A stretch of DNA of 64,000 bases from Xiphydria camelus (Eukaryota > Arthropoda > Insecta > Hymenoptera > Xiphydriidae), in assembly GCA_963678675.1 (NCBI GenBank), contig OY783200.1:2926501-2990500 (forward strand), in the 5' to 3' direction. Below are positions 11,201 to 22,182 of this stretch, piece by piece. The position numbers were made by a program, and so were the translations under genes. The notes under the pieces were generated by a model. It saw only the letters and a list, made by a program, of their open reading frames with translations, was not told where the DNA came from and ran no database searches. Each line of letters starts with the position of its first letter. Positions within the stretch are counted from its first letter, which is position 1.

Positions 11201-14200
11201 CACTCTTCAAATTATCCTTGCAGGTCTTCGCCTGGCCGTGCAATTCCGGATGCATGTACGTCATCGCGAAGTGCTGCGTCATGAGCTGTACGTGCTGCTG
11301 GAATTGCGTGGCGAGCAAGAGACGCTGCTCCACGTTCACCATCTTCGGAAGCTCCGGCTCCGCCAGAGCGGGTATCAACTCCACCATCGAGTTGTTCTGA
11401 AACCCGCGATAGACAGCGTCGATCGCACAGATTCTCCCCGTGCCGCCCGGAGCTGCGCGAAAATCTCACCAGAGAATTGTTCTCGATGCTCGGGTGAAAA
11501 ACATCGGCGCTCCTCTTCTTCTTCGGCACCTCCTGCTCCTGCTTGGTGAACATGTCGGCGAACTCGAAGAGCTCCGCCACCAAATTGTTCAGCTCCTTCC
11601 GCGTCACCTTGACCGCCTTGTCCATCCGCAGCTCTTCCTTGTCCACTGCAATCGGGAGTTCGATGAGCGCCTGCCGCGATTATTTCTTCCGCGGGTTTTT
11701 AGCGGGTCTTCTACTTGCGCAGTTCCGTTTCCTCCTCCTCCAAGACGTTGTACTCGGGATCCGCCTCGGGGTCGTCCTCGACGGTGAGCTCCTGGGTGAG
11801 CGGCCGCATGAACTCCTTGAGGAAGTTGTCCCAGTCCTCGTCGACCTCGCAGTCCCAGTCGTACATGTCCGTGGTGATGTCCGGAGGGACGAAGGCCTGT
11901 TCGATCTGCTCGAGCGGCGTCTCGCTGAGGCAGAGCTTCGAGCGGGTTCTCTGGCCGATGCTCTCCTCTTCCGTCGGTACGTGCGGGATGCTGCAGAGGG
12001 GCGAGACTTCGGTTACTCGAGGCCAGCCTCTTGAGGGTGATGGAAAGTCTCCGCGGAAGACTTCGACTGGCCGGAAGAGGTAAACACGGGATGCGCGCGG
12101 GGTGGCACGATCGGGGGTCATTTTCGTGTTTACAAACGCGGGGAGTAAAGATTCTCGTCTCAATTCCAAGTGGGAAATGGAAATCAGACGCTTCTCGGCG
12201 CTATTTCGAAATCCCAGGAAAGGAAGATTTTCCTCAGTTCCGAAAAAAATTGAATTCTACTACATTTGATTCTCTCGAGGGGAAGAGCCAAGCTTTACGA
12301 GATGTTTTCTAACAATTTCTCACTTCTGTAATACGTTCAACAAAATTCGTCCTACTTCATTTTATATAAAAAAAAAAAAACGTTCTAAAAGCGAATTCTT
12401 CTCTACAAAAATTGAAGCAACGTTCCCAAGTATCTCTCGATTATTCTACTTCCGGATTAGGTCTTCCCAGCGACCGCTATTTACCCGGGGACTTTGAAAA
12501 CGCCCTCCACGTCGTCGTATCTAATCGGGACGGTTCGCGGCTGCTCCGCGGAGGCTGAGGCGGTGGCGGCGACGACCATCGACTCCTCGGGAGCGGCGGG
12601 TGTGGAAGGCTGAGAATCCACGTCGCTACCGACAGAATTCTCCGCTTCCCTCTCATCCTCGCTCTGTTGATCCGGCTCTGGCTTGTACTCCTCGTCGGAT
12701 GAGTCCTCGGAGAGTTCCTCCTCGATAAGCGCTTGAACCTCGGACGCGGGGCTCTTCTTCACCGGCGTGATCGGCCAGGGAATATCCGGCCTTGCCATTG
12801 CGAGCTCCCTAGATGAACAGAGAAGCGATCCCTGCACGAAATATCTATGAAAAGCGGGTGAGGAGAAACTTATCCGTTTACTATGCATTTTTTTCGTTTT
12901 TTTTTATCGAAAACTGATGAAACACGGATCGAAATTGTAACTTAATGTATCAGATTTGAAAACTTTATAGCCGTAAATCTTCCCCGTTGAAGAGAACACG
13001 TAAGATTCTCGTAAACTAGAGGAATGCCGCACACATAGAGTGTGATACATCTTCATAAGTACCCATATATTTTGTACAGGAATATACGAGGCTCTGTGCG
13101 GTATTTGTCCACTTTATGAGAATGTTACGAGTTTTCTTTTTTGAACAGGATTTCATGTTGATACTGCGTATTCAAATCTAATAAATTCGGATACGGTTTT
13201 TATCAGTATTTAATAGAAATTTAGAATAGGAATCCATGCTCTCTAGGAAAAAATGTTTGTATAATAATCATGTATGATCATATAGGTATGTATAATTAAA
13301 TATAATCAGATCCGAAATTGATCTATCTGATTATATACAAAGAACTATATATAATCACATATCACCAGGCAAGATCAGAATCTAAAATTTTCAAATTTCT
13401 TCAGATCTATTGTAAATATAGATAATCATATGTGATCATATATGATTATATATTATTTTATAGTTCTTTATATATAATCAAAGAGATAAACTTCGGATCT
13501 GATTATAACCACCCAGGAAAAAATGTTTATATATAATCATATATAATTGTATATAATCATACATGATTAGATATATTTAGATCTGATTGAAACTTGATTA
13601 TATCTAATCTTGTTTGATTATCTTCAATTATATATGATCATATATGATTATAAACATACTTTCTCACGCAACTCCCATATAAGGCTACTCGCCAGGGATG
13701 AAACTTCAGTCACTATTATTTCATTATTGATTAACTTTTGACTTACATCGATATAAGACTTTGTTATAAATAAAAATGTAATCTTCAAAAAAAAAAAGTA
13801 TTACATAAATATCAGCCAAAGCCCATAGATAATTAGATGATAATTCTAGTTCTAATAGTGATTGAAGTTTCTTTCCTGTCGAGCAAGTTAAGCCTCATAT
13901 AATATATATATGATCATATACGATTATAAACATCTTTTCACGGGTCTAAACCTCGCGCAAACGCGGATCGTACTTCGCTTTAGCCCTCGTCAATTTCGGC
14001 TCGAAGACGACGTCCTCCTTCGCGTCGAACAACCGTTTCCGCACCATCGCCATCACGTGCTCGTTCGTGATGACGTGCTTCAGGATGTTCTTCACGTTCG
14101 TCGCCGTGAGATTGGTCTTGGCCGCCTTGGCGTCCAGTTGCCGCTCGATCTCCTCCTCCATCTCGTTTAGCACGCTCGCCGCCTCGACGGTCTCTCTCCT

Positions 14201-14446
14201 GTGTTTGCTCGGCGGCTCGTAGCTGTCCACCTCGGACACGTCGATCTGCAGCTCGTTGGAGTCCGAGTCGCTGGAGAAGTCGTCGTTCGCGCCTTCGTCC
14301 AGGTCGAAATTGAAGGAGAACGTCGTCACGGCGCCGGAGGAGGCGAGACACGCCCCCTTTTCACGCTCGACGTCGCCAGAGCTCCTCCGCGGCTCCATTC
14401 TCGTTTCCTCCGACGTCCGCGAGGACGTCTTCGCGAGAGGGATCAT
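5267..14446 (-). CDS. GON4L: GON-4-like protein (GON4L / muscle wasted homologue), 15 exons, complete
   Basis: Nuclear transcriptional regulator of the GON4L/YARP family. Coding exons: 14446-13974, 12808-12485, 11990-11719, 11645-11470, 11396-11197, 10369-10052, 9934-9739, 9661-9536, 9315-8824, 8702-8546, 8465-7880, 7444-7216, 6334-5740, 5673-5426 and 5317-5267. They sum to 4443 nt, giving 1480 aa. Family landmarks in order: a block ending LTRAKAK, KSPASEVQALIEEELSEDSS, PPDITTDMYDW and DPEYNVLEEEE; then the paired-amphipathic-helix region (about residues 995-1105) with QIYFTKQPSRLAKIMQAITQ and GPVLKGHPLVMD; then PLGPHDKNKVYAED; a Ser/Lys/Glu-rich linker; and a C-terminal SANT/Myb-like domain (about 1420-1480, RPWSRQEDTVLLQ through VKERCQLLLSLLQRMV). 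All junction phases agree. One intron has a GC donor (exon 3, 11718). The ATG at 14446 opens an acidic N-terminus; a later in-frame Met is possible. A MITE enlarges intron 12. Several antisense open frames overlap but are shadows. Confidence 0.93.
6497..7063 (-). mobile_element. MITE family T4, full-length copy in GON4L intron 12
   Basis: It is bounded by GCAGGCTTCGCAGTGTGTCC at the left and the inverted CTGTGAAGCCTGC at the right, about 567 bp. The sequence is shared with 25490-25975, 53262-53680 and 60890-61228, including AGAAATTAGAAACGTGCAGT, TTAAGCGAAT and TAGTTTCCGGTAA blocks. It fills about two thirds of the 881-bp intron. No open frame is seen. Confidence 0.7.
13230..13950. repeat. AT-rich palindromic repeat T3 with T2 MITE inserted (GON4L intron 1)
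   Basis: Dense TGATCATATATGATTATAT-type palindromes run from about 13250 to 13670 and resume at 13905. A copy of the T2 MITE (13678-13900, ends AGGCTACTCGCCAGGGATGA and inverted) sits between them. The same T3 plus T2 arrangement recurs at 18478-18800 and 50481-50972. The rest of this 1.16-kb intron holds no recognisable exon. Confidence 0.6.
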
Positions 14447-16125
14447 TGGGGGATGCGGGGAAGGAATTTTAACGAAGTTTTGATTTTTTCAGGATTTTGT
14501 TATTTAATTTTCGCTCTTTAATATTCGGTTGGTAGAAATCGACGAGATTTCTTTCGTAAAAAACGATCGAGACGCAGCGGTATTACACTTGTTAGTGGAT
14601 TTTTCATACTTAAAGTGAGGTTATGTTCGATAATTTTTTAACGTAACCTAAAAATTCGTTCATAAGTGCTTGTTTCGTCACTTTTTTTAATAGGAAAATT
14701 AGTTGGGTGGGTTTAGACACGAGGAAGAATTGCTTAAATTGGCTACGAGAGAAATTTGGTGCGATTTTTACGGGGTTTTAGCCTTTTTTTGCGAAATTTG
14801 ACAGATCAACGATGTAATTGTGTCAAACTGACAGCGGCCATTACGCGGGTTCTGTTATCGGGATTTGGAGAGGGAAGCTCTGTGGAACGACTTTCGATGT
14901 TACAACTATCGAGAGGTCGATGTTGATTCGAATTGAGCGATGGTCCGTACAGAAATAATACATATTCGTATGAAATTATTCTTCTCTTATATATATGATT
15001 TAATTTAAAAGGCGGCTCGTAATTTATGTTCTCCTTCGCAAAAGTGTTCGCTAAACGCAAGCTAATTAGCATGAAAATGTTTCTGGAAGTTTAGCTCTCA
15101 TTCCATCGTATTGTCGCAAGGATATAGCGTATAATTTCTCACGTGGTTCGCAAATCGTAATTAAAGAACTGCTGAGAGGAAGAAAAGTAACGGGTTTTTA
15201 TTTCTCAGATGGGCGAACTTTATTCGAATTGAAATTGTATACGAAAAATTCCTATCCTCTTCTCTTGCCTTCTCCTTCTAGCAGTTCCATAGCTTTACAA
15301 TTTACGAATACATTTTTGCGACAGCATGGGGAAACGATAGCTAGAGCATTTTCATGGTAATTAGCTTGCGTTTAGCAATATGAGCACAAATTATGATCTG
15401 TGCGTTTTAAATTCAATTATAAACGAAGAATAATTAATTACGAATTATGATAATAAAGAGAAATCATTTCTTAATTAAGATGAAAATGTTACAGCCAGCC
15501 GCTCTAACTCTCGTTCCCTCATACTGTCGCGAAGATCTATTCGAAAATCGTAAAACTGTGAAACCACTGGAAGAAGAGGCAAGAAGGACGAGTAATAGAC
15601 GAATTTTACTTGACACCCGCATGATTAATTTTCTCTATTCCTACATACATCTTCCTCCGTCTAAATACATTATCTCACAATCCAAGCGCAAACTAACTAT
15701 CGTAGAAAACGTAAACAAACTCGTATATTCCCACGAGGAAAAATATATTATGTGTTGGGGCTTCGTGGAAAATACCCAATTTACAAATTACGGTTGAAAC
15801 TCTTAGTAGAAGAGACGGCTGGGAAAATGAACGTGTTTCAATGTCTCGAAGGAATCCGAGAGTTTGAAAACGGCTTCGGAAATGGACGAGACTTATCAAC
15901 CGCTCGCATCGCGATCGGCTATCGCTCGTAGAGCGCACAGAGCGAGCACCGTTCGAGTTCTATTCGGACGAATTCCACCTGGACAATCTCTCCGTATAAT
16001 TACCGTTGCCCGGCTTTCCTCGCGATATCGATTAGCGACCGCAATTTACGTCAAACCCCGGTGGCGACGGAGAGGCGAACGAAGGCAGGCGACGAATTTT
16101 TCCACTTTATAATGGACCGTCGCAT

Positions 16126-16204
16126 TACCCGGTGAGAAGTTGATCGTCGATCGACGTGGAAACGACGTCATATCGATGTCGATCAACGATCCGTTTCTCA
16201 CCGG
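16126..16204. repeat. Hairpin-forming inverted repeat
   Basis: The left arm begins CCCGGTGAGAAGTTGATCG and the right arm ends CGATCCGTTTCTCACCGGG. About 25 bp pair with few mismatches around a loop of about 25 bases. It lies in unusually GC-rich intergenic DNA. It could be a short palindromic transposon or a transcribed hairpin; nothing in the sequence decides. Confidence 0.4.
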
Positions 16205-16423
16205 GAGTAATTAACCGGTATTCTTTATAGAGACCGCGCGACATTGGCCGTCTGATACATTTCAAAATTCACGTTATTTCCTCAATCTCAGCCGTAATGC
16301 GACAGCAATTTCGTCTAGGTCAGCGTGAAGCAACTCGTGGCGGTTACAACACGCTTCGATGTTTTTCTCGGCCCGTGGAAACGCCGCTCGAAGGCGACGG
16401 ATCGTTTTGGTAAAGCTGTATGC

Positions 16424-16492
16424 TGAGAGAAATAATTATTACTCGTGTCAAAAAAATTGTGTGTTTGGCATCAGAAATTATTTCTCTCGCTA
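16424..16492. repeat. MITE family T1, minimal copy (ends only)
   Basis: CTGAGAGAAATAATTATTAC and the inverted GAAATTATTTCTCTCGCTAT are only about 70 bp apart. The T1 interior has been lost. Confidence 0.5.
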
Positions 16493-16978
16493 TAGGTACG
16501 CGATATTATAATATAATAATTCTAGAGAAAATTGAATCAGAGTTTCGTCCAATTAGTGGTTTTAAATTAAATTTTATCTGGAAATGTCAGTTGATTGGAT
16601 GGAAATTAAATTTTCTTCGGTTCGCAGGTGGTTTATTGGTACGAATAATCGGAAGAAATCCGGAAGAAAGTTATCGGTTTCCCCGTTCGCTGAAGCTATT
16701 ATAGAGCTACGCTCATTCGACTAAACTTGAAGTCGTATTCGCAATTATTGCATTTTCCATGAATGTCAGTTTCATCGATTCATTCATTGGTAGTTTTTAA
16801 GGGTATTTTTCCTATTAAGTTCAATACCCCAAAACCAATTATCATCTTCCGTTAGTCTCGTTTTACTTTTTAGCAGAAAGCTTGCAAGATATTTGTAAGA
16901 TTCTTATTGGAACACATGAGAAGCGATGTAACTTCTTCTTTTTCCTTGCTGCATTACTCCTAGTAACAGAAATATCTA

Positions 16979-17230
16979 CTCTGCAAAAATGTCCGATAGA
17001 AAACGATAGAAAATTGTAGAAAAGAGAAAAATACCATAGAGTGAGAACTTCTATCGTTTCTTATAATTTTCACATTGAATACTATAAAAAACTAAGTTTG
17101 ACACATAAGATCTGTATAAGCTTCTATGATATTTAATATGAAAATTACAAGAAACGATTGATTTCACGCTCTATGGTATTCTTCAATTATTTTTGCTACA
17201 TTCTATCATTTTCTATCGGAAATTTTTAGC
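16979..17230. mobile_element. MITE family T5 copy 1
   Basis: This is an imperfect inverted repeat. GTCCGATAGAAAACGATAG at the left matches the inverted CATTTTCTATCGGAAATTTT at the right. Internal arms read ATCGTTTCTTATAATTTTCA and its inverse. A second copy of the inner part is in the intron of chemosensory gene 1 (18900-19110). Confidence 0.5.
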
Positions 17231-17286
17231 AAGGTAAACAACGTTTCCTAAACATCTCTAGGGCATCTACAAGACGTCTTTTAGAT

Positions 17287-17620
17287 ATCCGAGAAAAAAT
17301 GTCTATGTATAATCATATATGATCATACACATAATTGGATATAATCAGATCCGAAATTTGACTTCATCTGATTATGTATGACAAACTATATATGATTATA
17401 TATGACCAGATATAACTTGATATAATCAGATCCAAAATTGTAAACTTCGTTCAGATCTAAATATGTATAATATCATATCTGATCACATACAATTATATGT
17501 ATATGAACATACATGAATTTTCATACGCCTGATCATATACGCGTATATGATCAGATAGAGACAAAAAATTCGAATCTGATTATATAAAGTTACATGTGAT
17601 CATTTTTTCCCTGGTATTAA
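17287..17620. repeat. AT-rich palindromic repeat T3
   Basis: It starts CCGAGAAAAAATGTCTATGT and ends near GATCATTTTTTCCCTGG. The interior is repeated ATAATCATATATGATC-type palindromes with AATCAGATCCGAAATT spacers, as at 13230 and 50700. Confidence 0.5.
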
Positions 17621-18029
17621 AGAAAAAGAAGAAGATATATTTACTTCGCTTTTCTCACATATTCCAACAAAATTCTTTCGCGCACGCTTCCTCGGCATTT
17701 TCCGAGCGACGAATCTCATTTTACATCCAATCCTGACGTCAAACTTCCCCAGAAAAAGAAACTCTCCCCTTACGCATGAAAGCGGACAAATATAGAGCCA
17801 ATACAATTACTGCGGGTGAACTAGAATGCTCTAACGAACGAAAGCACAAATTCTTAATAACCTTCCCTCTCGAATGACGTCGCCTAATATTAGAAGCGCG
17901 CGCCACCACCGGAGGGAACGACTTTCGAACAAAAATACGCTCGATAGAGAGTCGATACAATTATCGTTCGTTTCCAAACGCCTTTCCAGCCCGCAACCGG
18001 CGGTCACAGGTTAACGGTCCCCCGCGTGC

Positions 18030-18072
18030 TGTATATAAAGGGGTAGTGCACCCTGGTACCGCACCTCAGTCT
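18030..18072 (+). promoter_or_regulatory. Core promoter of chemosensory gene 1
   Basis: A TATA box (TATATAAAGG, about 18032) lies about 33 bases before an initiator-like CTCAGTCT near 18066. The ATG at 18171 follows about 105 bases later. Confidence 0.6.
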
Positions 18073-18170
18073 TGCCTCGACTCTCTCGAAAGCAAGACTA
18101 ATCGGACCTTTGATTCGTTGGGCTAGTCAGTCGCTCGCGTTCGCCAACGACATCCACTTCATCGTCAGTC

Positions 18171-19507
18171 ATGAAGGTCCAATTGCTGATCGCTATGGTG
18201 CTCATGGGAGTTCTCGCCGTGTGCCAGGCGCAGGACATCACCGCCTTGCTCAGGGACCGCAGCTACGTCGAGAAGCAGATCAAGTGCGTGATCAACCAGG
18301 GACCCTGCGATCCGGTTGGACGTCAGATCAAACGTAAGTATCAGATCCGTTCGTTTTGGGTGAATTTTTGCTGGTCTGTCGGGTGAAAATTCTTCTCGCT
18401 CTGGAAAAGTACGAGTAATTTAAATCTTACAATATAATTTTAAATATTGCAATATTATGTGCGGCGTAATTGATATACCCGAGAAAAAATGGTCATATAT
18501 AATTATATATCACAACATTTTAGGCTAAACTTACTCGCCAGGAAAGAAACTTCAATCACTATTACCTATGAGCTTTTGGCTGTGATATTTGTATAATACT
18601 TTTTTGAAGATTACGTGTTTATCTACAATAAAGTCTTGTGTCGATATAGGCCAAAGGTTCATTGATAACGAGATAATAATGACTGAAGCTTCTTTCCTGG
18701 CACGTAAGTTTAGCCTCATATGGTATGATGATATATAATTGAATATAATCAGATTCTCGAAATGTATCTCTATCTAATCATATATGAAGACTCAAGATAT
18801 GATTATATATCGAGGGTCTCGCGCCAGAAAGGCGTATACGCCATTATACGTGTATACTCATACGCCCTTCTGGCGCGAGACCCTCGATATGTTAAGGTTC
18901 AAAAATACTATAGAATTAGAAGCTCTAGCGTTTCTTATAATTTTCACATTGAATACCATAAAAAGCAATAAGATCAACATAAGTTCTGTATCATTTTCCA
19001 TAGTATTTAATATGAAAATTATAAGAGACGATTGATTTCATGCTCAGTGGTATTACTCAATCATTTTTACTATATTCCATCGTTTTCTATGAAAAACTTT
19101 TAGGGTCGATTTTTAGACTTAACATTCTTACACAGAATATGTATGTAAAAAGAACAGAAACTCGTATTATCAACTGGTACCTAATTTAATTATAAAAGAA
19201 ATAAATACAAAAAGAATGGTTTTTCCGAGTGAAGTAGTCTTCATTACAGAACAAGTGCATTTCCGCTCGCGAGAAGTTCGCAGCGCGTTGCCACCTATTC
19301 GGAGGATTGAAGAACTACTTGAGAACTAAACGAAACATTTCCTTCAAAACCCTTACAGAATTGCTGCCGGAAGTCTTGAACAATAGGTGCGGCCGATGCA
19401 CCCCCGATCAAGCCAAAAACGCCCGCAAGCTCATCGAGTTCATGCAGGCGCACTACCCCAACGAGTGGCGCGCGATCGTACAGAGCAACAGCGTCAGCTG
19501 GGGCTGA
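18171..19507 (+). CDS. Chemosensory protein (CSP, OS-D/A10 family) 1, two exons
   Basis: Small secreted carrier of hydrophobic ligands such as odours, pheromones or lipids. Exons 18171-18333 and 19359-19507 give 312 nt, 103 aa. Residues 1-20 are a signal peptide (hydrophobic, ending VCQA). The four cysteines follow the family signature exactly: C39-X6-C46-X18-C65-X2-C68. The intron interrupts a codon after its first base, one codon past Lys54, the usual place in insect CSP genes. The mature protein is short (about 83 residues) and lacks the tyrosine-rich N-terminal stretch present in gene 2. A TATA promoter lies upstream, and AATAAA follows at 19573. Ligand and tissue cannot be read from sequence. 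Confidence 0.92.
18478..18800. repeat. T3 repeat with T2 MITE inside CSP1 intron
   Basis: It starts CCCGAGAAAAAATGGTCATA and then runs into T2 (TAGGCTAAACTTACTCGCC, about 18523, to GTAAGTTTAGCCTCATATGG, about 18722). ATAATCAGAT palindromic sequence follows. It is the second of three T3 copies carrying T2. Confidence 0.55.
18800..18892. repeat. Near-perfect hairpin in CSP1 intron
   Basis: Left arm TCGAGGGTCTCGCGCCAGAA, then GGCGTATA. The right arm is the inverse, TTCTGGCGCGAGACCCTCGA, with about 30 paired bases around a short loop. It is GC-rich in an AT-rich intron and looks like a recent palindromic insertion. Confidence 0.55.
18900..19110. mobile_element. MITE family T5 copy 2
   Basis: It shares CGTTTCTTATAATTTTCACA, ATTTAATATGAAAATTA and CGATTGATTTCATGCTC-type blocks with 16979-17230. 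It lies in the CSP1 intron. Confidence 0.45.
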
Positions 19508-19572
19508 GCGCGGAACGTCGAGCGACGCTGTAAATATAAGTTTTTAATCTCGTCACGCCTATTTATTTTGAG

Positions 19573-19578
19573 AATAAA
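19573..19578 (+). terminator. Polyadenylation signal of chemosensory gene 1
   Basis: AATAAA lies 66 bases after the stop codon. No other signal is nearer. Confidence 0.6.
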
Positions 19579-22045
19579 ATATTTGAAAAATTATCATTTT
19601 CACGAGTGCCAGCGACCGCCGCCGTCGACGGCGCGTTTTTGCCGCAACCCCTTCTTCCCCATTCGACCGCGTATAAAGCGAGCGAGAGATCGATGCATCG
19701 ATTGCGCGCGGATCTTGGTCTCGCGATTGCAAACTGCACTCGTCGCTGCAACGCATGCGTGCGGTCACGTAGGCGCGGCTACGTCAGCGACGACGCGAAG
19801 GTCGGGAAAAGATTCTAATCGTTAAATTTTCGCGTGATTCGCGCTCGAGACGCTCGAAAACGCGACGCGCCGATCGTTCGTCGTTGTAGGAACGCTGCGC
19901 AGGCGATAGAAACGCTATCTAGGCAGAGGAATTTGAAACGGTTCGTAGTATGACTTGGAAATTCTACGACTGTTTTTTAAGACGTCGTAGGATGTTTGTA
20001 ATAATTAGAATGCCGTTATATACGCGAATCGCGCGCGTGATAAGAATGTCGAGATTTTTCAATGAAACGTTCCCAAACTCGACCCAAGCGCGCGTGGCAT
20101 AGCGCGACACTAGAGAAGGGAGCTAGAAGCGAGGTGCGACTGTATACGTAGAACGTTGTATTTTATATCTCGCCTCTCGTTCCATTAATTCTCAGTATAT
20201 CCCTAAAGTATTTTATGTCGCAGTCACTGGAAAATCCAGCTACATAATGGCAACAAAGGCCACGTCGTTAGGTGTACTCCTCTCCAAAAACCGCTTTCTC
20301 TTCCCTCGCCATCACGCACGTCCGTGTTTCGGCCACGAGTCATTAGCGACGCGGGCGTGTTTTTATCAAATCGATAGAAAGGAAAATCGCGGCACCGATG
20401 ATCCTACGCGGTGATCTACCCGTAGGAAAATAACGCGGTCGACCGGTATACGTTTCTCTCGGGGAATCGTTTTTGGTAGCGGGCCGCAAGAAACGGCGAC
20501 ATTGGGCTCTTCGAGTCGATAATTTCTAATTGCTCGTTGATTCAGATGGAACGTCGTATTATAATAATCGTAGAGTTTCAACCGAGCATTTTACCAACGT
20601 ATGAAAGAAAAATTTTTTTTTTTTCAGTCCTTGGCGCGAGACTACCGAATCTCTCTACCGAATTATTTATTCTTAATACAATTTATTTTTAGTGTACTTT
20701 CCTTGTAGAAAAATAGTACTGGAAGTGCGAAATTATTGCAAGAAACTATAGGATTTTAGTAGTACTAACTAACTGGATTTTAGTAGTTCCCTTTAGTAAT
20801 TTTATTCCCTCAGTAATTTTTTTCTCTTCTAAGTGTTTCCATCGTAGCATTTTAGATATACAGCTAAATACATCGTTTAGGCGTACGATGGAAATATAAT
20901 GAAATGCGCTCGGTTAAAATTTAGAGAATACGAATTAGAATTCGCGCAAGACTGAAATGCAACTGGCTGCGAATGCAATAGCGACCGAGCCGACGCGCGG
21001 TTTACGTGCTCCCTGCACATTAGTAAACGAGCGGGCGGATTTCGAAACGTCCCTTTGCTGATTGATATGCGAGGCTGATTCAAGGTCGACGAAACGACGA
21101 GGCTCAGCCTCGTCTTCTTTGGAAATAACGCTGCTGTTGTTTCCTAAAATTGATTTTTTCATTTTTCTGGATTCTTTCTACGTAGCTTCGTGTATTGACT
21201 TGCAATGCACGTAGAGAAGTTTACTCTGCGGTCTTTCTCATAAAGGCATGTTCGATGACTAACTTGTTATTGGACAGAATTCATATACATGTTACGAATA
21301 CATCAATTATTTCTGTTCAGTCAGCGAAAAAGAATTCACGCGAATTCTTCACACGATAAGTATTTTTCTTCTCTTCTTTATATAGAGAAATTTACTCTAC
21401 AATCTTTTTTAAGGGCGTATTTGAAGACTAACTTATATTTTTCGAAATTCACATAGATGTCACGAGCACGACAATTATTCCTATTCAATCAGTGGGAAAG
21501 AACTCGTGCGAATTCTTCACAAGTATTCTTCTCTTCTTCTCTACAAGAAAGACCGAAGATAGACATTTAAACGAACACGTAAACCGAAGTTCTGTAATAA
21601 ATCCCGTCTTGTTGAGCAACTAGCAACCCCATCAAGTAGACAACGACAGAAACACATCTCAAAAAATCCTGCAATCACGACAAATTAGTCGTCGCATCTC
21701 TTATCTTTCTTCGGAAGAGTCGCGCCTCTCTCATCGCTTCACTTTCAAGACTGGCGATATTACAGGACTCGTAGATCCTGTAAAATAGAGAACTACACGT
21801 TGCAGCGACTTCCGCTATCGCCTAAAACGCCCATACACTTTATCACGGCCTTACAAAAATTCCCACACAACGAACAAGGAAGAACTCGCAACCCAAAGAA
21901 CTTCCAAAGGTGCTCCGCGACAAATTCGCTCCGCGGCTTCTTGCTACGGGCTGTACCTCGGTGCGCTTGACATACCATGTGCGTGAGGCTGTCGCGCGCT
22001 AAGGGGGGTCCCCCTTTATCGCGACTACTCGGCCGGGGAGCAACC
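19579..22045. other. Intergenic region between the two CSP genes
   Basis: No supported gene. A GC-rich patch at 19600-20110 has only short overlapping open frames on both strands and no family signal. A pair of related segments at about 21200-21340 and 21380-21560 (both with TTTACTC, AATTCA and GTGCGAATTC-type blocks) suggests a local duplication. Confidence 0.4.
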
Positions 22046-22049
22046 GCGG

Positions 22050-22064
22050 TACCTATATAAAAGG
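22050..22064 (+). promoter_or_regulatory. TATA box of chemosensory gene 2
   Basis: CTATATAAAAGG lies about 125 bases before the ATG at 22183, in the same arrangement as gene 1. Confidence 0.55.
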
Positions 22065-22182
22065 TACCTTCGCGATACAGCCACTCCGGCCCGCGCCTTT
22101 CTTCGCGTGCGGAACTCGACGGCGCGCATCGGACCCCCTTTCTTCGCGGTAAAAAATCACACGCTTGGATCAATCGCCCGCT

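Larger units (their letters stand above)
14447..18030. other. Intergenic region between divergent GON4L and chemosensory gene 1
   Basis: There is no supported coding exon. It should hold the GON4L promoter and 5' UTR just above 14446. A 70-bp segment at about 15065-15135 recurs at about 15472-15545, and part of it is inverted at about 15330-15385 (TTAGCTTGCGTTTAGC). A GC-richer patch lies at 15860-16210 and includes a hairpin. Repeats at 16424-17620 are listed separately. The open frames 15447-15797 and 15864-16112 lack any family or splice support. Confidence 0.4.

Noticed and set aside
15447..16112. Two plus-strand open frames (116 and 82 residues)
   Set aside because: No family resemblance, no splice or promoter context; the first lies in AT-rich DNA with locally duplicated segments.
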